A stretch of 64,000 nucleotides of DNA, from contig NZ_SSBL01000001.1 of NCBI RefSeq assembly GCF_004795105.1, positions 496,001-560,000 on the forward strand, given 5' to 3'. The stretch is from Streptomyces sp. A0642 (lineage in GTDB: Bacteria; Actinomycetota; Actinomycetes; Streptomycetales; Streptomycetaceae). The notes below the pieces were generated by a model. That model was not told the DNA's origin. It searched no databases and saw nothing but the letters and a program-made list of their open reading frames with translations. Position numbers and translations under genes: made by a program. Of this stretch, positions 1-8,409 are shown one piece after another; the first letter of the stretch is position 1, and each line of letters opens with the position of its first letter.

Positions 1-444
1 CGCGGTGCCGCTGATGCTGTCGAGCGCCTCGTCCGACAGGTCCAGCGCACGGCGTGGGATGAGGACCACGTGGACGGAGGAGCGTTCCGGGCGTTCGAGG
101 AAGTAGGGGCGCGACGTGTCGTAGACGAAGAGGTCGCCCCGGCCGGCCGTGACCTGCCGCCCTGCCTGAACCAGTACGGTCCGCCCCGTCACCTGGACAC
201 CGACGGCGACCAGAGGTTCCGGTGAGCGCGCGATGTGCGTCTTCGTCCGCTTGATGCGATGGGCGTCGGCTTCGACGGTGGTGACGCGCAGGACCCCCAC
301 GCGACCGGTGACGAGCCGCCCGGTGAACGGCCCCGCGTCGTGCGGCACGACTGTCACGGGCACCAGCTCCCGGTCCACCGTTCTGTGCCAGGAGACGAGT
401 CTCTGTTCCTCGGGAATCTGGGAAGTCAACAGCACCGGGCTCAC
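1..444 (-). CDS. AraC-family regulator, N-terminal part (runs off the left edge)
   Basis: 148 codons read leftward from a GTG at 444 to the window edge with no stop. An AGGAGG lies four bases upstream of the GTG. The protein opens MSPVLLTSQIPEEQRLVSWH and contains GDLFVYDTSRPY and HVVLIPRRALDL. These are typical of the ligand-binding or dimerisation half of AraC/XylS regulators (AraC_binding_2 type). In this family the DNA-binding double helix-turn-helix is C-terminal, so it would lie outside the window. The role is transcription control; the target and ligand cannot be read. The family call is fairly firm and the start is good. Confidence 0.75.
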   Translation of the reverse strand, partial: MSPVLLTSQIPEEQRLVSWHRTVDRELVPVTVVPHDAGPFTGRLVTGRVGVLRVTTVEADAHRIKRTKTHIARSPEPLVAVGVQVTGRTVLVQAGRQVTAGRGDLFVYDTSRPYFLERPERSSVHVVLIPRRALDLSDEALDSISGTA

Positions 445-536
445 CCGGCCTCCTCTCGAATCGCTGCCATGGGCGGAAACCGCCCGGCCGTCCTGCGCAC
501 GGACCGGGCGGATGCCCGCCGCGTGGTAAGAGCGGG

Positions 537-577
537 GAACCGGGGCCACCCCCGCACAGGGGGCATGTGGCCGGTTC
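537..577. other. Imperfect hairpin in the 445-910 gene-free stretch
   Basis: The arms gaaccggggccac (537-549) and gtggccggttc (567-577) pair with a two-base bulge and enclose a C-run/G-run inner stem. The hairpin lies between the leftward AraC gene and the rightward SsgA-like gene, so it is in a divergent regulatory stretch and could be an operator or an attenuator. I see nothing else convincing in the 466 gene-free bases; the short reading frames there have no ribosome-binding site or family resemblance. Confidence 0.35.
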
Positions 578-910
578 TCCGCCTTGACCAGCAAAGCCGC
601 TGGTGGCGTCCGACTCCAGGCAGCTAGCAGGCAGAAAGGCGTCATCCGGTCGTGAGTGGAGCGGGAGAGCGGGTCGATGGGGTGCCCCGGACCTGCTGGC
701 GGGCTCCTTCCCCCACGCGGGCCGAGTGCGCGTGCCTGGCGGCCGCCGCGGGGGTCCGCAAGCAGGGTGCCGGACCCTCGCTCGTCGGACGCGTGGCCGA
801 ACCCCGTACTCCCAGAAGCAATGGCGGATGCGTTGAGCGACAACGAGTGACGTGCACATGTTTCTAGGGTGAGGCGCAGACAACCGCTCAGTTGCTTCCC
901 GGGAGACCCC

Positions 911-1336
911 ATGCGTCAGCCGCTCACATCCGTCACCTGCGATGTCATGGCCTTCGTCAGTGTCTCCGAGGACCGGCGGGTTCCCCTGCCCGGCAGGCTT
1001 CGCTACGACGCGACGGATCCCTATGCCGTGCACCTCTCCTTGGGGGTGCCCGCGGCCGAGGCGGTCGTCTGGGTGTTCGCGCGTGAACTCCTGGCCGAGG
1101 GGCTGCGCCGGCCGGCCGGCTTCGGAGACGTACTGGTCTTCCCCCGGCACCGCTGTCTTCCGGACACCATGCGCATAGTCCTGCGGACCCCCGCCGGCGC
1201 CGCTCTCGTCGAGCTCCCGGCGTCCGAGGTCGCGCGTTTCCGGCGCGACGCCGACGCGTTGGTGCCTCCGGGGACGGAAAGCGCGTACGTGGACATCGAC
1301 AGCGAACTCGCCCTGCTCACGGGCCGCAGCGACTGA
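911..1336 (+). CDS. SsgA-like sporulation/cell-division protein (SALP)
   Basis: 141 residues, the usual size for SsgA-like proteins. These small actinomycete proteins help position septa and cell-wall synthesis during sporulation. Recognisable blocks are the start MRQPLTSVTCDVMAFVSVSE, then LRYDATDPYAVHLSLG (the hallmark Y-D-x-x-D-P-Y-A-V segment), WVFARELLAEGL, and a C-terminal LLTGRSD-like tail. ATG 911 follows gggaga at a good distance. The frame is open further upstream to 869 but that extension does not look like the family. The gene stands alone between the regulator and a gene remnant. Which SALP subclass it is cannot be told from sequence alone. Confidence 0.88.
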   Translation: MRQPLTSVTCDVMAFVSVSEDRRVPLPGRLRYDATDPYAVHLSLGVPAAEAVVWVFARELLAEGLRRPAGFGDVLVFPRHRCLPDTMRIVLRTPAGAALVELPASEVARFRRDADALVPPGTESAYVDIDSELALLTGRSD

Positions 1337-1401
1337 CCTTCCCCGGTCAGGGACCGGGCACGCGCACCGCGCCGGCGGGCCGCTTGTGAAGGCTGTCTCT
1401 C

Positions 1402-1821
1402 GTGCCGGGTCCGGACGCCGGGGTGGCCTGTGCCGCGCAGCTCATCGGACAGGACCTCCCGTCGGCGGAGGACACCCTCGAAGAGCTGGTCGAGGCTGGT
1501 CTGCTCGGCCCTCAGGGCGACTGGTTCTCGGACCGGTGGAACTTCTGGGGCCACTGGACCGAGGTGTTCGACATGGCCGCCCGGAGCGCCGGTCTGCTCG
1601 GCGACGAAGCCCTGCGAGCCACTCATCTGTGTGACGCTCCGGGCAGCCTCCCCCTGCGCAGCGCCCACCTCCTCCACCTGGGAGAGGCCCTCCTGGCCCA
1701 GGGACGTGACGAGGAGGCACACGAGGCCTTCCGGGCCTGTGTGGCTCTCGGCCCCGACGCGGATCAGGTACGTCTCTGTGAGGCGCGTGCGCGGCTCGCA
1801 CGTCTCGACGCCGTGCCATGA
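1402..1821 (+). pseudogene. Shrunken AfsR/SARP-like (winged helix plus TPR) regulator fragment
   Basis: A 139-codon frame from GTG 1402. Residues 8-38 (AAQLIGQDLPSAEDTLEEL and following VEAGLLG) resemble the winged-helix region after the NB-ARC ATPase of AfsR-type regulators. Residues 48-125 (WNFWGHWTEVFDMAARSAG, then LLHLGEALLAQGRDEEAHEA) resemble their tetratricopeptide part. The N-terminal DNA-binding and ATPase regions are absent, and the stretch joining winged helix to TPR is missing. I therefore read this as a decayed remnant. It could still make a small protein, because an AAGG lies upstream, but no function is implied. Confidence 0.5.
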
Positions 1822-2095
1822 CGGCGGTCCTTCTCCCCTGACCGCACGTGTGGGCTCCTCCACCCCCGGGAAGCGAACGGCGGTGCGGCGCGGGCGCGCA
1901 GAGACCAGGGCGCATGCACACCCGGGCAAGCCGGACCCCGGATCGCGTACAGAGTCGGGTCAGTGTGCTCGACGCGCCGCCGAGGAGGCGGCGGAGCCGT
2001 ACCGCCGGCCCTCCCCGCGAAGCCGGCTGACGGACGCCGCCCTCTCGCCCGGAACGAGCCGCATCCCGCTTCCGAGCCACTACCGAAGGGTTGGC

Positions 2096-2185
2096 ATGTC
2101 GCGTCCCGAGAAGCCGGCCGTTGTTCCGGTGCACGCCGCGTTTGCCGACGCGTCGGGCCATTCCCTCCACGCCCTCGAAGCCTGA
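2096..2185 (+). pseudogene. 29-codon remnant copy of the start of the 3543 alpha/beta hydrolase
   Basis: ATG 2096 begins MSRPEKPAVVPVHAAFADAS, nearly the same as MSRSEKPTVVLVHGAFADAS of the intact gene at 3543. Counting by eye, 61 of the first 69 bases match (2096-2164 against 3543-3611). After the word cattcc/tattcc the similarity stops and a TGA follows at 2183. The oxyanion motif VHGAF has become VHAAF and nothing of the catalytic elbow is left, so the copy is dead. It is probably the scar of a tandem duplication followed by deletion. Confidence 0.8.
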
Positions 2186-2227
2186 GGCGTGTCAGCCTCC
2201 CCTCCTCCTCCAGAACGTGAGAGACGC

Positions 2228-3103
2228 ATGACTGTTCCGACGGGAATCACCCACCACACCGCGGTGCTCAACGGAATCAACCAGCACTGGGTCAGTGCGG
2301 GTGAGGGACCGCCGGTCTACCTGCTGCACGGATTTCCGCAGACCTGGTACGGCTGGCGGAAGCAGATTCCGGTTCTGGCGGAGAAGTACACCGTGATCGC
2401 GCCCGACCTCCGCGGCTACGGGGACACCGAGAAGCCGGCGTCCGGCTACGACAAGCGCACCATGGCCCGGGACACCATCGCGCTGATGGATCACCTCGGC
2501 CACGAGAAGATCGCGTTGGTGGGCCATGACCGGGGAGCCCGTGTGGGTACGCGGCTTTCGAAGGACCATCGCGGCCGGGTCGACCGCTTCGTCGCCATGG
2601 ACAACATTCCGACGCGCGTCATCGCGGACACCTATGACGTCGCCATGGCTCGTGCCGGCTACTGGTTCTTCACCTTTCTCCAAGTCCCTGATCTGCCCGA
2701 GGCCTTGATCGCGGGCAAGGAGGAAGCCTGGCTCACGCACTTCTACCGGAGTTGGTCGTACGACCCGGACATGCTGTCGGCCGAGGAGATCGACGTCTAC
2801 GTACGTGCCTACCGGCAGCCGGGCGCGGTCCGCGGTTCGTGCATGGACTACCGCGCGGCCGCCGAGGACGTCGCGCAGGATCGTGAGGACGAGGAACAGC
2901 TCATCGACTGCCCGGTGCTGACGATGTGGGGGGAGGACTTCAGCGCGGTCGGCAAGGCCTACGACGTCCTGGACGTATGGAAGGGCATCGCCCGTGATGT
3001 CCGGGGTCTGGCGATCCCCGAGTGCGGACACCTCTGCCAGGAGGAGAAGCCCGAGGTCGTGAACGCGGAAGTCCTGTCTTTCCTGGACGGCTGGAACGGC
3101 TGA
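2228..3103 (+). CDS. Alpha/beta hydrolase of the fluoroacetate dehalogenase / epoxide hydrolase type
   Basis: 291 residues. HGFPQT (34-39) supplies the oxyanion hole. The nucleophile elbow GHDRGAR has Asp101 instead of Ser, as in dehalogenases and epoxide hydrolases. Asp125 (AMDNIP) and His268 (ECGH) would complete the triad. Arg102 and Arg105 sit where fluoroacetate dehalogenases hold the substrate carboxylate. The His-Trp pair that binds halide in those enzymes is Trp146-Phe147 here, by eye alignment with RPA1163 from memory. The likely substrate is therefore a 2-halo acid or another small carboxylate ester or epoxide, not certainly a fluoro-acid. The start ATG 2228 follows gagagac; a GTG at 2189 is in frame but less likely. 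The hairpin at 3182 probably ends the transcript. Confidence 0.8.
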   Translation: MTVPTGITHHTAVLNGINQHWVSAGEGPPVYLLHGFPQTWYGWRKQIPVLAEKYTVIAPDLRGYGDTEKPASGYDKRTMARDTIALMDHLGHEKIALVGHDRGARVGTRLSKDHRGRVDRFVAMDNIPTRVIADTYDVAMARAGYWFFTFLQVPDLPEALIAGKEEAWLTHFYRSWSYDPDMLSAEEIDVYVRAYRQPGAVRGSCMDYRAAAEDVAQDREDEEQLIDCPVLTMWGEDFSAVGKAYDVLDVWKGIARDVRGLAIPECGHLCQEEKPEVVNAEVLSFLDGWNG

Positions 3104-3181
3104 ACCCCCCTCACGGCTGATCCGCCGTTACGCCTCCTTGCCCGGCGCGACGGTTCGGCAGTCGTGGAAACGCCTGCGCGC

Positions 3182-3208
3182 GGCAGCGGTGCGTCACCGG
3201 CCGCTGCC
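3182..3208 (+). terminator. Hairpin after the dehalogenase-like gene
   Basis: The perfect 8-bp arms ggcagcgg (3182-3189) and ccgctgcc (3201-3208) enclose an 11-base loop, 80 bases after the stop at 3103. The rest of the 439-base stretch 3104-3542 shows no gene. It must hold the promoter of the hydrolase at 3543. Confidence 0.5.
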
Positions 3209-3542
3209 GCTTTCGCATGCCCCCGGCCTGCCCCTCGGCCCTCTCCCGTGAACCGTGGGCGTTGCGGCGCTCAGGGATAACGTCCGGGGCACACAGAGGC
3301 AAGTTCCCCTCCCGTGCGAACAGTACGTTTACTTCCATACCCGCGGGATTCACCCCGGGCGGCCCCGTTGCCGGATCCGGCTACGGGAGCCGAGGACCCA
3401 CCCGGGCACGCATTCCCGGTCACCGGACCGGGCCCGCTTCCGGCCGCGCCGACGCGAGATCCGGAAGTCGTCGGACTCACCGGCCCGCCCGGGTCCCCCT
3501 GCCCACCCCTCTCACCGACCAGCAAGAGAAAAGAGCCCCGTC

Positions 3543-4268
3543 ATGTCGCGTTCCGAGAAGCCGACCGTTGTTCTGGTGCATGGCGCGTTTGCCGACGCGT
3601 CGAGTTATTCCGCTGTGATTCCCGAGTTGCTGCGGCGTGGGCTGAAGGTGGTGGCTCCGGCCGTTCCCAATCGGAGCCTGATCGGGGACGCGGCGTACGT
3701 GGCGTCGGTGGTCCGTCAGATCGACGGGCCCGTGGTGCTGGTGGGCCACTCCTACGGTGGTGCCGTGATCACGGTGGCGGGTGTCGAGGAGAACGTCGAG
3801 GCGCTGGTCTACCTGTCGGGCTATGCCCTCGAGGTGGGCGAGAGTCTGGGTGAGCTGCAGGGCCGGTTCCCGGACTCGGATCTGGCGGAGGCGCTGGTGT
3901 ACACGCCGTTCCCGGTGGAGGGGTCGGACACTCCGGGTACGGATGTGTCGGTGCGGGTCGACAGCTTCCCGGCGATCTTCGCGGCGGACGTCGATCCGGA
4001 GCTGGCGCGCGTGCTGGCGGTCTCGCAGCGTCCGCTGGCGGCGCAGGCGTTCGCGGATGCCGCTCCGGCGGCCGCGTGGAAGACGAAGCCGTCCTTCGGT
4101 CTGGTGTCGTCCTCGGACCACACGATCAACCCCGATGTCGAGCGCTTCGGTTACCAGCGGGCCGGCATGACCACCATCGAGGTCGACTCCTCGCACCTCG
4201 TCATGCTCGCCCACCCCAAGAAGGTCGTCGCCTTCATCGAACAGGCCATCAACGCCACCTCCGTGTAG
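3543..4268 (+). CDS. Cytosolic alpha/beta hydrolase (esterase-like)
   Basis: 241 residues. It starts MSRSEKPTVVLVHGAFADAS. VHGAF (residues 12-16) is the oxyanion segment, GHSYGG near residue 67 carries the Ser nucleophile, and SSHLVMLAHPKKV near the C terminus carries the catalytic His. This is the compact cap-poor fold (Abhydrolase_6) typical of plant salicylate-esterase-like bacterial hydrolases. No signal peptide is visible. It is a close paralogue of the next gene (same HGAF, GHSYGG and AAWK blocks), and its first 69 bases are copied at 2096. ATG 3543 is preceded by aagagaaaagag. The frame stays open back to 3255, but that extension is arginine/proline-rich noise. The substrate is unknown. 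Confidence 0.85.
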   Translation: MSRSEKPTVVLVHGAFADASSYSAVIPELLRRGLKVVAPAVPNRSLIGDAAYVASVVRQIDGPVVLVGHSYGGAVITVAGVEENVEALVYLSGYALEVGESLGELQGRFPDSDLAEALVYTPFPVEGSDTPGTDVSVRVDSFPAIFAADVDPELARVLAVSQRPLAAQAFADAAPAAAWKTKPSFGLVSSSDHTINPDVERFGYQRAGMTTIEVDSSHLVMLAHPKKVVAFIEQAINATSV

Positions 4269-4371
4269 CCCCTTCCACGACTCCTCCCGGCTCCCTCCCG
4301 GCATGGCCCACACGCTGGGCCCCCGGGCCCGCCTCGCTCGCGGGCGAGCCGTCCCGATCAGAAAGACAACG

Positions 4372-5223
4372 ATGAGCACATCGATCTCGCGTCGCACCGT
4401 GACCCGGTCCGTGGTGGCCGGCGCCACCGCCCTCGGAGTCACGGGCATCGCCCGCTCGGCCTCCGCCGAGACCTCGGCCGCCGAGGCGGTCACGCACAAG
4501 AAGCGGCTCCCCACCATCGTGCTGGTGCACGGCGCCTTCGTCGACGCCTCCAGCTGGGCTCCCGTGGTCCAGCGACTCCTGCGCCAGGGCCACCGCGTCG
4601 TGGTTCCGCCGAACCCGCTCCGCGGCGTGGCAGGCGACGCCGCCTACGTACGCAGCGTCCTGGACGGCATCGAGGGCCCGGTCGTGCTGGCGGGCCACTC
4701 CTACGGCGGCTCCGTCATCAGCCGAGCCGCGGTCGGTTCCGCCCAGGTCAAGGGGCTGGTGTACATCGCGGCCTTCGTCCCGGACATCGGCGAGAGCGCT
4801 GCCGAGCTGAGCGGCAAGTACCCGGGCAGTTCGCTCGCCGACACCACCGTCGTCCAGAAGTACCCGCTGCCCGGCGGCGGGCAGGGAGACGAACTGGTCA
4901 TCCGGCAGGACCTGTTCCCCCAGCAGTTCGCGGCCGGCGTCGAGAAGACGACCGCCCGGACGATGGCCGCCGGACAGCGCCCGATCACCGTGGCGGCGCT
5001 GAACGAACCGGCCACCGCGGCGGCCTGGAAGAACCTGCCCAGCTGGTACCTCATCGCCACCGAGGACCGGAACATCCCTCCGAAGGCGCAGCGCTGGATG
5101 GCCGCGCGCGCCAAGGCGCACACGGTCACCATCCACGCACCGCACGCGGCCACGGTGAGCGACCCGCGCGCCGTCGCCGACCTGCTCGACAAGGCCGCGC
5201 ACGCCGTCTCCGCCGGTCACTGA
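4372..5223 (+). CDS. Exported alpha/beta hydrolase with Tat-like signal peptide
   Basis: 283 residues. The N terminus MSTSISRRTVTRSVVAGATA followed by LGVTGIARSASA is a twin-arginine-like signal with an Ala-x-Ala cleavage site near residue 31, so the enzyme is probably exported folded. The mature part mirrors the upstream paralogue: LVHGAFVDASSW (oxyanion), AGHSYGGSVI (Ser nucleophile) and AAAWKNLPSWYLIATEDRNI. The His position appears as HAPHAATVSDP, a little unlike the usual SSHxxMLxHP, so the catalytic His should be checked. The gene lies 103 bases downstream of its cytosolic sister in the same direction. Together they could act on the same ester inside and outside the cell. Confidence 0.82.
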   Translation: MSTSISRRTVTRSVVAGATALGVTGIARSASAETSAAEAVTHKKRLPTIVLVHGAFVDASSWAPVVQRLLRQGHRVVVPPNPLRGVAGDAAYVRSVLDGIEGPVVLAGHSYGGSVISRAAVGSAQVKGLVYIAAFVPDIGESAAELSGKYPGSSLADTTVVQKYPLPGGGQGDELVIRQDLFPQQFAAGVEKTTARTMAAGQRPITVAALNEPATAAAWKNLPSWYLIATEDRNIPPKAQRWMAARAKAHTVTIHAPHAATVSDPRAVADLLDKAAHAVSAGH

Positions 5224-5433
5224 CCACCCGCCGGACGGACCGGAGCGGCACGTGCCCTCCGCGGCGACACCCGCGCCCGCACCGTCCGTCCCGAGCCGCG
5301 CCGCGTCCGTGGTGTCCGAAGGAGTCCGCTTCGGGCACCCGGGCGGCGCCGCGCGGGCCGGCCGCCCCGCCCCGGGCCGCGACCGGCCCGGGGCCGGAGC
5401 ACCAGCCAACGACCCGGGAGGAAGAGAACATCC

Positions 5434-8361
5434 ATGCCGCTGCTCGAACCCAAGCCTGGGATGCTGCGCCCCCACACCCTGGAGGGACCGTCCGTCGACC
5501 GGGTGGCCGACGACCGGGCGTCCGGCACGCCGGACGGGCTGCGGGACGCACTGCTCGCGGAACTGGGACCGGACAAGGTTCTGCACAGGATCTCCGACCT
5601 GGTGCGTTATGCGTCCGACGCCAGCCCTTACCGCCTGGTGCCCCGCGTCGTGGTCGTCGCCGCGAACGTCGACGATGTCTCCACCGTGCTGCGCTACGCC
5701 CGGGAGAACCGTCGGCACGTGGTCTTCCGCGCGGCCGGCACGTCCCTGAACGGACAGGCTCAGGGCGACGACATCCTGGTGGACGTCCGCCGTCACTGGA
5801 CCGGAGTGGAAGTCCTCGACGGCGGTGCCAGGGCGCGGATCAGACCGGGCACCACCGTGGGCCGGGCCAACATCGCGCTCTCCCGGCACGGCCGGCTCAT
5901 GGGCCCCGACCCCGCCAGTTCCCTCGCGGCCTCCGTCGGCGGCGTCGTGGCCAACAACGCCTCCGGCATGACCGCCGGCACCACCCGCAACTCCTACCGC
6001 CTGCTGTCCTCGCTGACCGTGGTCCTGCCGTCCGGAACGGTCGTCGACACGGCCGGCCCGGACGCCGAGACGCGCCTGCGGGCCGCCGAACCGGACCTGC
6101 ACGCGACTCTGCTCGCGCTCAAGGAGGAGATCGAGGCCGACGCCGGGCTGGTCGCCCGCATACGTGCCAAGTACGAGCTGAAGAACACCAGTGGCTACCG
6201 GCTGGACGCCTTCCTCGACGGCGCCACCGCCGTGGACATCCTCCGCGGTCTCATGGTCGGTTCCGAGGGAACTCTGGGCTTCATCGCCGAGACCGTCTTC
6301 GACACCGTCCCGCTGGACCGGAAGACCTGTACGGCGCTGCTGTTCTTCCCCGACCTGCCTGCTGCCGCCGCCGCCGTGCAGCAGTTCAACGGGGCCGGGG
6401 CGCGCGCCGTCGAGCTGATGGACGGCAACACCCTGCGTGCCTGCGCAGAGGTGGACGGCGTACCCGGGGACTGGCGGGACATTCCGCAGGAGAACACCGC
6501 GCTCCTGGTCGAGTTCCGTGCCGCGACCGAAGAGGACCACCTCGCCCAACGGCGGGCCGCCGCCGAAGTGGCCGAGGGGCTGTCCCTCGTGACCCCGGTA
6601 CCGTCGGTTTCGAACGACTTCGTCACCGACCCCCGTACTGTGCGCACCTACTGGCACGCCCGAGAGGCGTTCATGACAGCCGTGGGCAAGGCCCGGCCCA
6701 CGGGGACGACGCTGATCACCGAGGACTTCGCCGTTCCTCCCGCTCATCTGGCCGAGGCGTGCGAGGCGCTGCTGGAGATGCAGCGGCGCTACGGCTACGA
6801 CGCGGCGGTGGCCGGACACGCGGCCCACGGCAATCTGCACTTCCTGCTCGCCTTCGACGCGGCCCGGCCCGAAGACGTCGAGCGGTACGCGGCCTTCATG
6901 GACGAGTTCTGCGCCATGGTCATCGACCGGTTCGACGGCTCCCTCAAGGCGGAGCACGCCACCGGCCGGAACATGACGCCCTTCCTGGAGGCGGAGTGGG
7001 GCTCGCGGGCCACCGAGATCATGTGGCGCGTCAAGCAGGCCCTCGACCCGCACGGAGTGCTCGCGCCGGGGGTGGTGCTGAACCGGGACCCCCGGGCCCA
7101 CCTGAAGCACCTGAAGACGATCCCGACCATCGAAGCCGTCGCCGATCCCTGTATCGAGTGCGGCTTCTGCGAACCGGTGTGCCCCAGCCGTGATCTGACG
7201 ACGACGCCCCGGCAGCGCATCGTGCTCCGGCGCGAGATGATGCGCCAGCCCGCCGGCTCACCCGTCACCGACGGCCTGCTGGAGTCGTACGGCTACGACG
7301 CCGTCGACACCTGCGCAGGCGACTCGACGTGCAAGATCGCCTGCCCGGTCGGCATCGACACCGGCGCCATGATGAAGCAGTTCCGGCACGAGCGGCACGG
7401 TGGCGTCGCCGAACGGAACGCCGAGCGGGCCGCCGAGCACTTCGCGACCGTGGAGAAGGCCGTCCGCGCCGCGCTCGGCGTCGCCGGACACGTCAAGGAC
7501 GGCGTGCTCACCCGTGCTACCGGCGTGGCCCGCAAGGCGGTCACCCCCGACCTGGTGCCGGAGTGGATCAGCGCGATCCCCGGGCCCGCCTCCTCCGGTC
7601 TGCCTCCGACCCGGCGTCAGGGGGCGGTCGCCGTCTACTTCGTAGCCTGCGTCAACCGGATCTTCGCCGGACCGGAGGGCGGGGAGGAACTCTCCCTGCC
7701 GGACGCCGTGGTGAGGCTCTCCGACCGGGCCGGCCGCCCCGTCTGGGTCCCCTCCGACATCGTCGGCTCCTGCTGCGCCACGATCTGGCACTCCAAGGGA
7801 TACGACGACGGCAACAGGCTCATGGCCAACCGGACCGTCGAACGGGCGTGGGAGTGGACGGACGGCGGCAGGCTGCCCCTCGTGGTCGACGCCTCGTCCT
7901 GCACTCTCGGCATCGGACGGGAGATCATCCCATACCTGACGCCGGAGAACAGGCGCAGGCACGAGAAGCTCGACGTGATCGACTCCCTGGTCTGGGCTGC
8001 CGGTGAACTCCTGCCCCGTCTCACCGCCGCCCGCAAGGTCGACCGTGCGGTCATCCACCCGACGTGCTCCATGCGGCACCTGGGCGACGTGGAGCAACTC
8101 GAGGAGCTGGCCCGGTTCGTGGCCCACGAGGTGACCGTCCCGGTCTACGCGGAGTGCTGCGGCTTCGCCGGTGACCGCGGCATGCTCCACAAGGAGCTGG
8201 CGGAGTCGGCCACGGCGCATGAGGCCGAAGAGGTCCTGGCGGGCCACCACGACGCCTACCTCTCGGCGAACCGTACGTGCGAGATCGGCATGGAGCACGT
8301 CACGGGCCGTCCCTACGAGTCGGTGCTGCTGCTCCTCGAAAGGGTCACCCGGCCCGACTGA
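5434..8361 (+). CDS. FAD-binding and 4Fe-4S D-2-hydroxyacid (lactate/glycolate) dehydrogenase
   Basis: 975 residues. The N-terminal half is a VAO-type FAD domain (AAGTSLNGQAQGDD near 100-113, MVGSEGTLGFIAE) with the FAD-oxidase C-terminal cap (GHAAHGNLHFLL). The C-terminal half is a ferredoxin-like segment with C573IECGFCEPVC583 and C627-x5-C633-x3-C637P, followed by cysteine-rich CCG motifs (GSCCATIWHSKG, YAECCGFAGD). The whole is a natural fusion of GlcD- and GlcF-type units, as in bacterial D-lactate dehydrogenases that pass electrons to the membrane quinone pool. ATG 5434 follows a strong ggaggaagag. Next to a dehalogenase-like gene, its substrate may be the 2-hydroxy acid formed there; that link is inference. 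Confidence 0.88.
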   Translation: MPLLEPKPGMLRPHTLEGPSVDRVADDRASGTPDGLRDALLAELGPDKVLHRISDLVRYASDASPYRLVPRVVVVAANVDDVSTVLRYARENRRHVVFRAAGTSLNGQAQGDDILVDVRRHWTGVEVLDGGARARIRPGTTVGRANIALSRHGRLMGPDPASSLAASVGGVVANNASGMTAGTTRNSYRLLSSLTVVLPSGTVVDTAGPDAETRLRAAEPDLHATLLALKEEIEADAGLVARIRAKYELKNTSGYRLDAFLDGATAVDILRGLMVGSEGTLGFIAETVFDTVPLDRKTCTALLFFPDLPAAAAAVQQFNGAGARAVELMDGNTLRACAEVDGVPGDWRDIPQENTALLVEFRAATEEDHLAQRRAAAEVAEGLSLVTPVPSVSNDFVTDPRTVRTYWHAREAFMTAVGKARPTGTTLITEDFAVPPAHLAEACEALLEMQRRYGYDAAVAGHAAHGNLHFLLAFDAARPEDVERYAAFMDEFCAMVIDRFDGSLKAEHATGRNMTPFLEAEWGSRATEIMWRVKQALDPHGVLAPGVVLNRDPRAHLKHLKTIPTIEAVADPCIECGFCEPVCPSRDLTTTPRQRIVLRREMMRQPAGSPVTDGLLESYGYDAVDTCAGDSTCKIACPVGIDTGAMMKQFRHERHGGVAERNAERAAEHFATVEKAVRAALGVAGHVKDGVLTRATGVARKAVTPDLVPEWISAIPGPASSGLPPTRRQGAVAVYFVACVNRIFAGPEGGEELSLPDAVVRLSDRAGRPVWVPSDIVGSCCATIWHSKGYDDGNRLMANRTVERAWEWTDGGRLPLVVDASSCTLGIGREIIPYLTPENRRRHEKLDVIDSLVWAAGELLPRLTAARKVDRAVIHPTCSMRHLGDVEQLEELARFVAHEVTVPVYAECCGFAGDRGMLHKELAESATAHEAEEVLAGHHDAYLSANRTCEIGMEHVTGRPYESVLLLLERVTRPD

Positions 8362-8409
8362 CCACGGCGCCGCACCGCCTTCCACACGAAGCCAGCACAG
8401 GAGAAACTC

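Noticed and set aside
4249..7110. 953-codon open frame on the minus strand, opposite the hydrolases and the FAD dehydrogenase
   Set aside because: It is the mirror of third-position GC bias in the real plus-strand genes. It has no family motif, and it runs across several gene boundaries.
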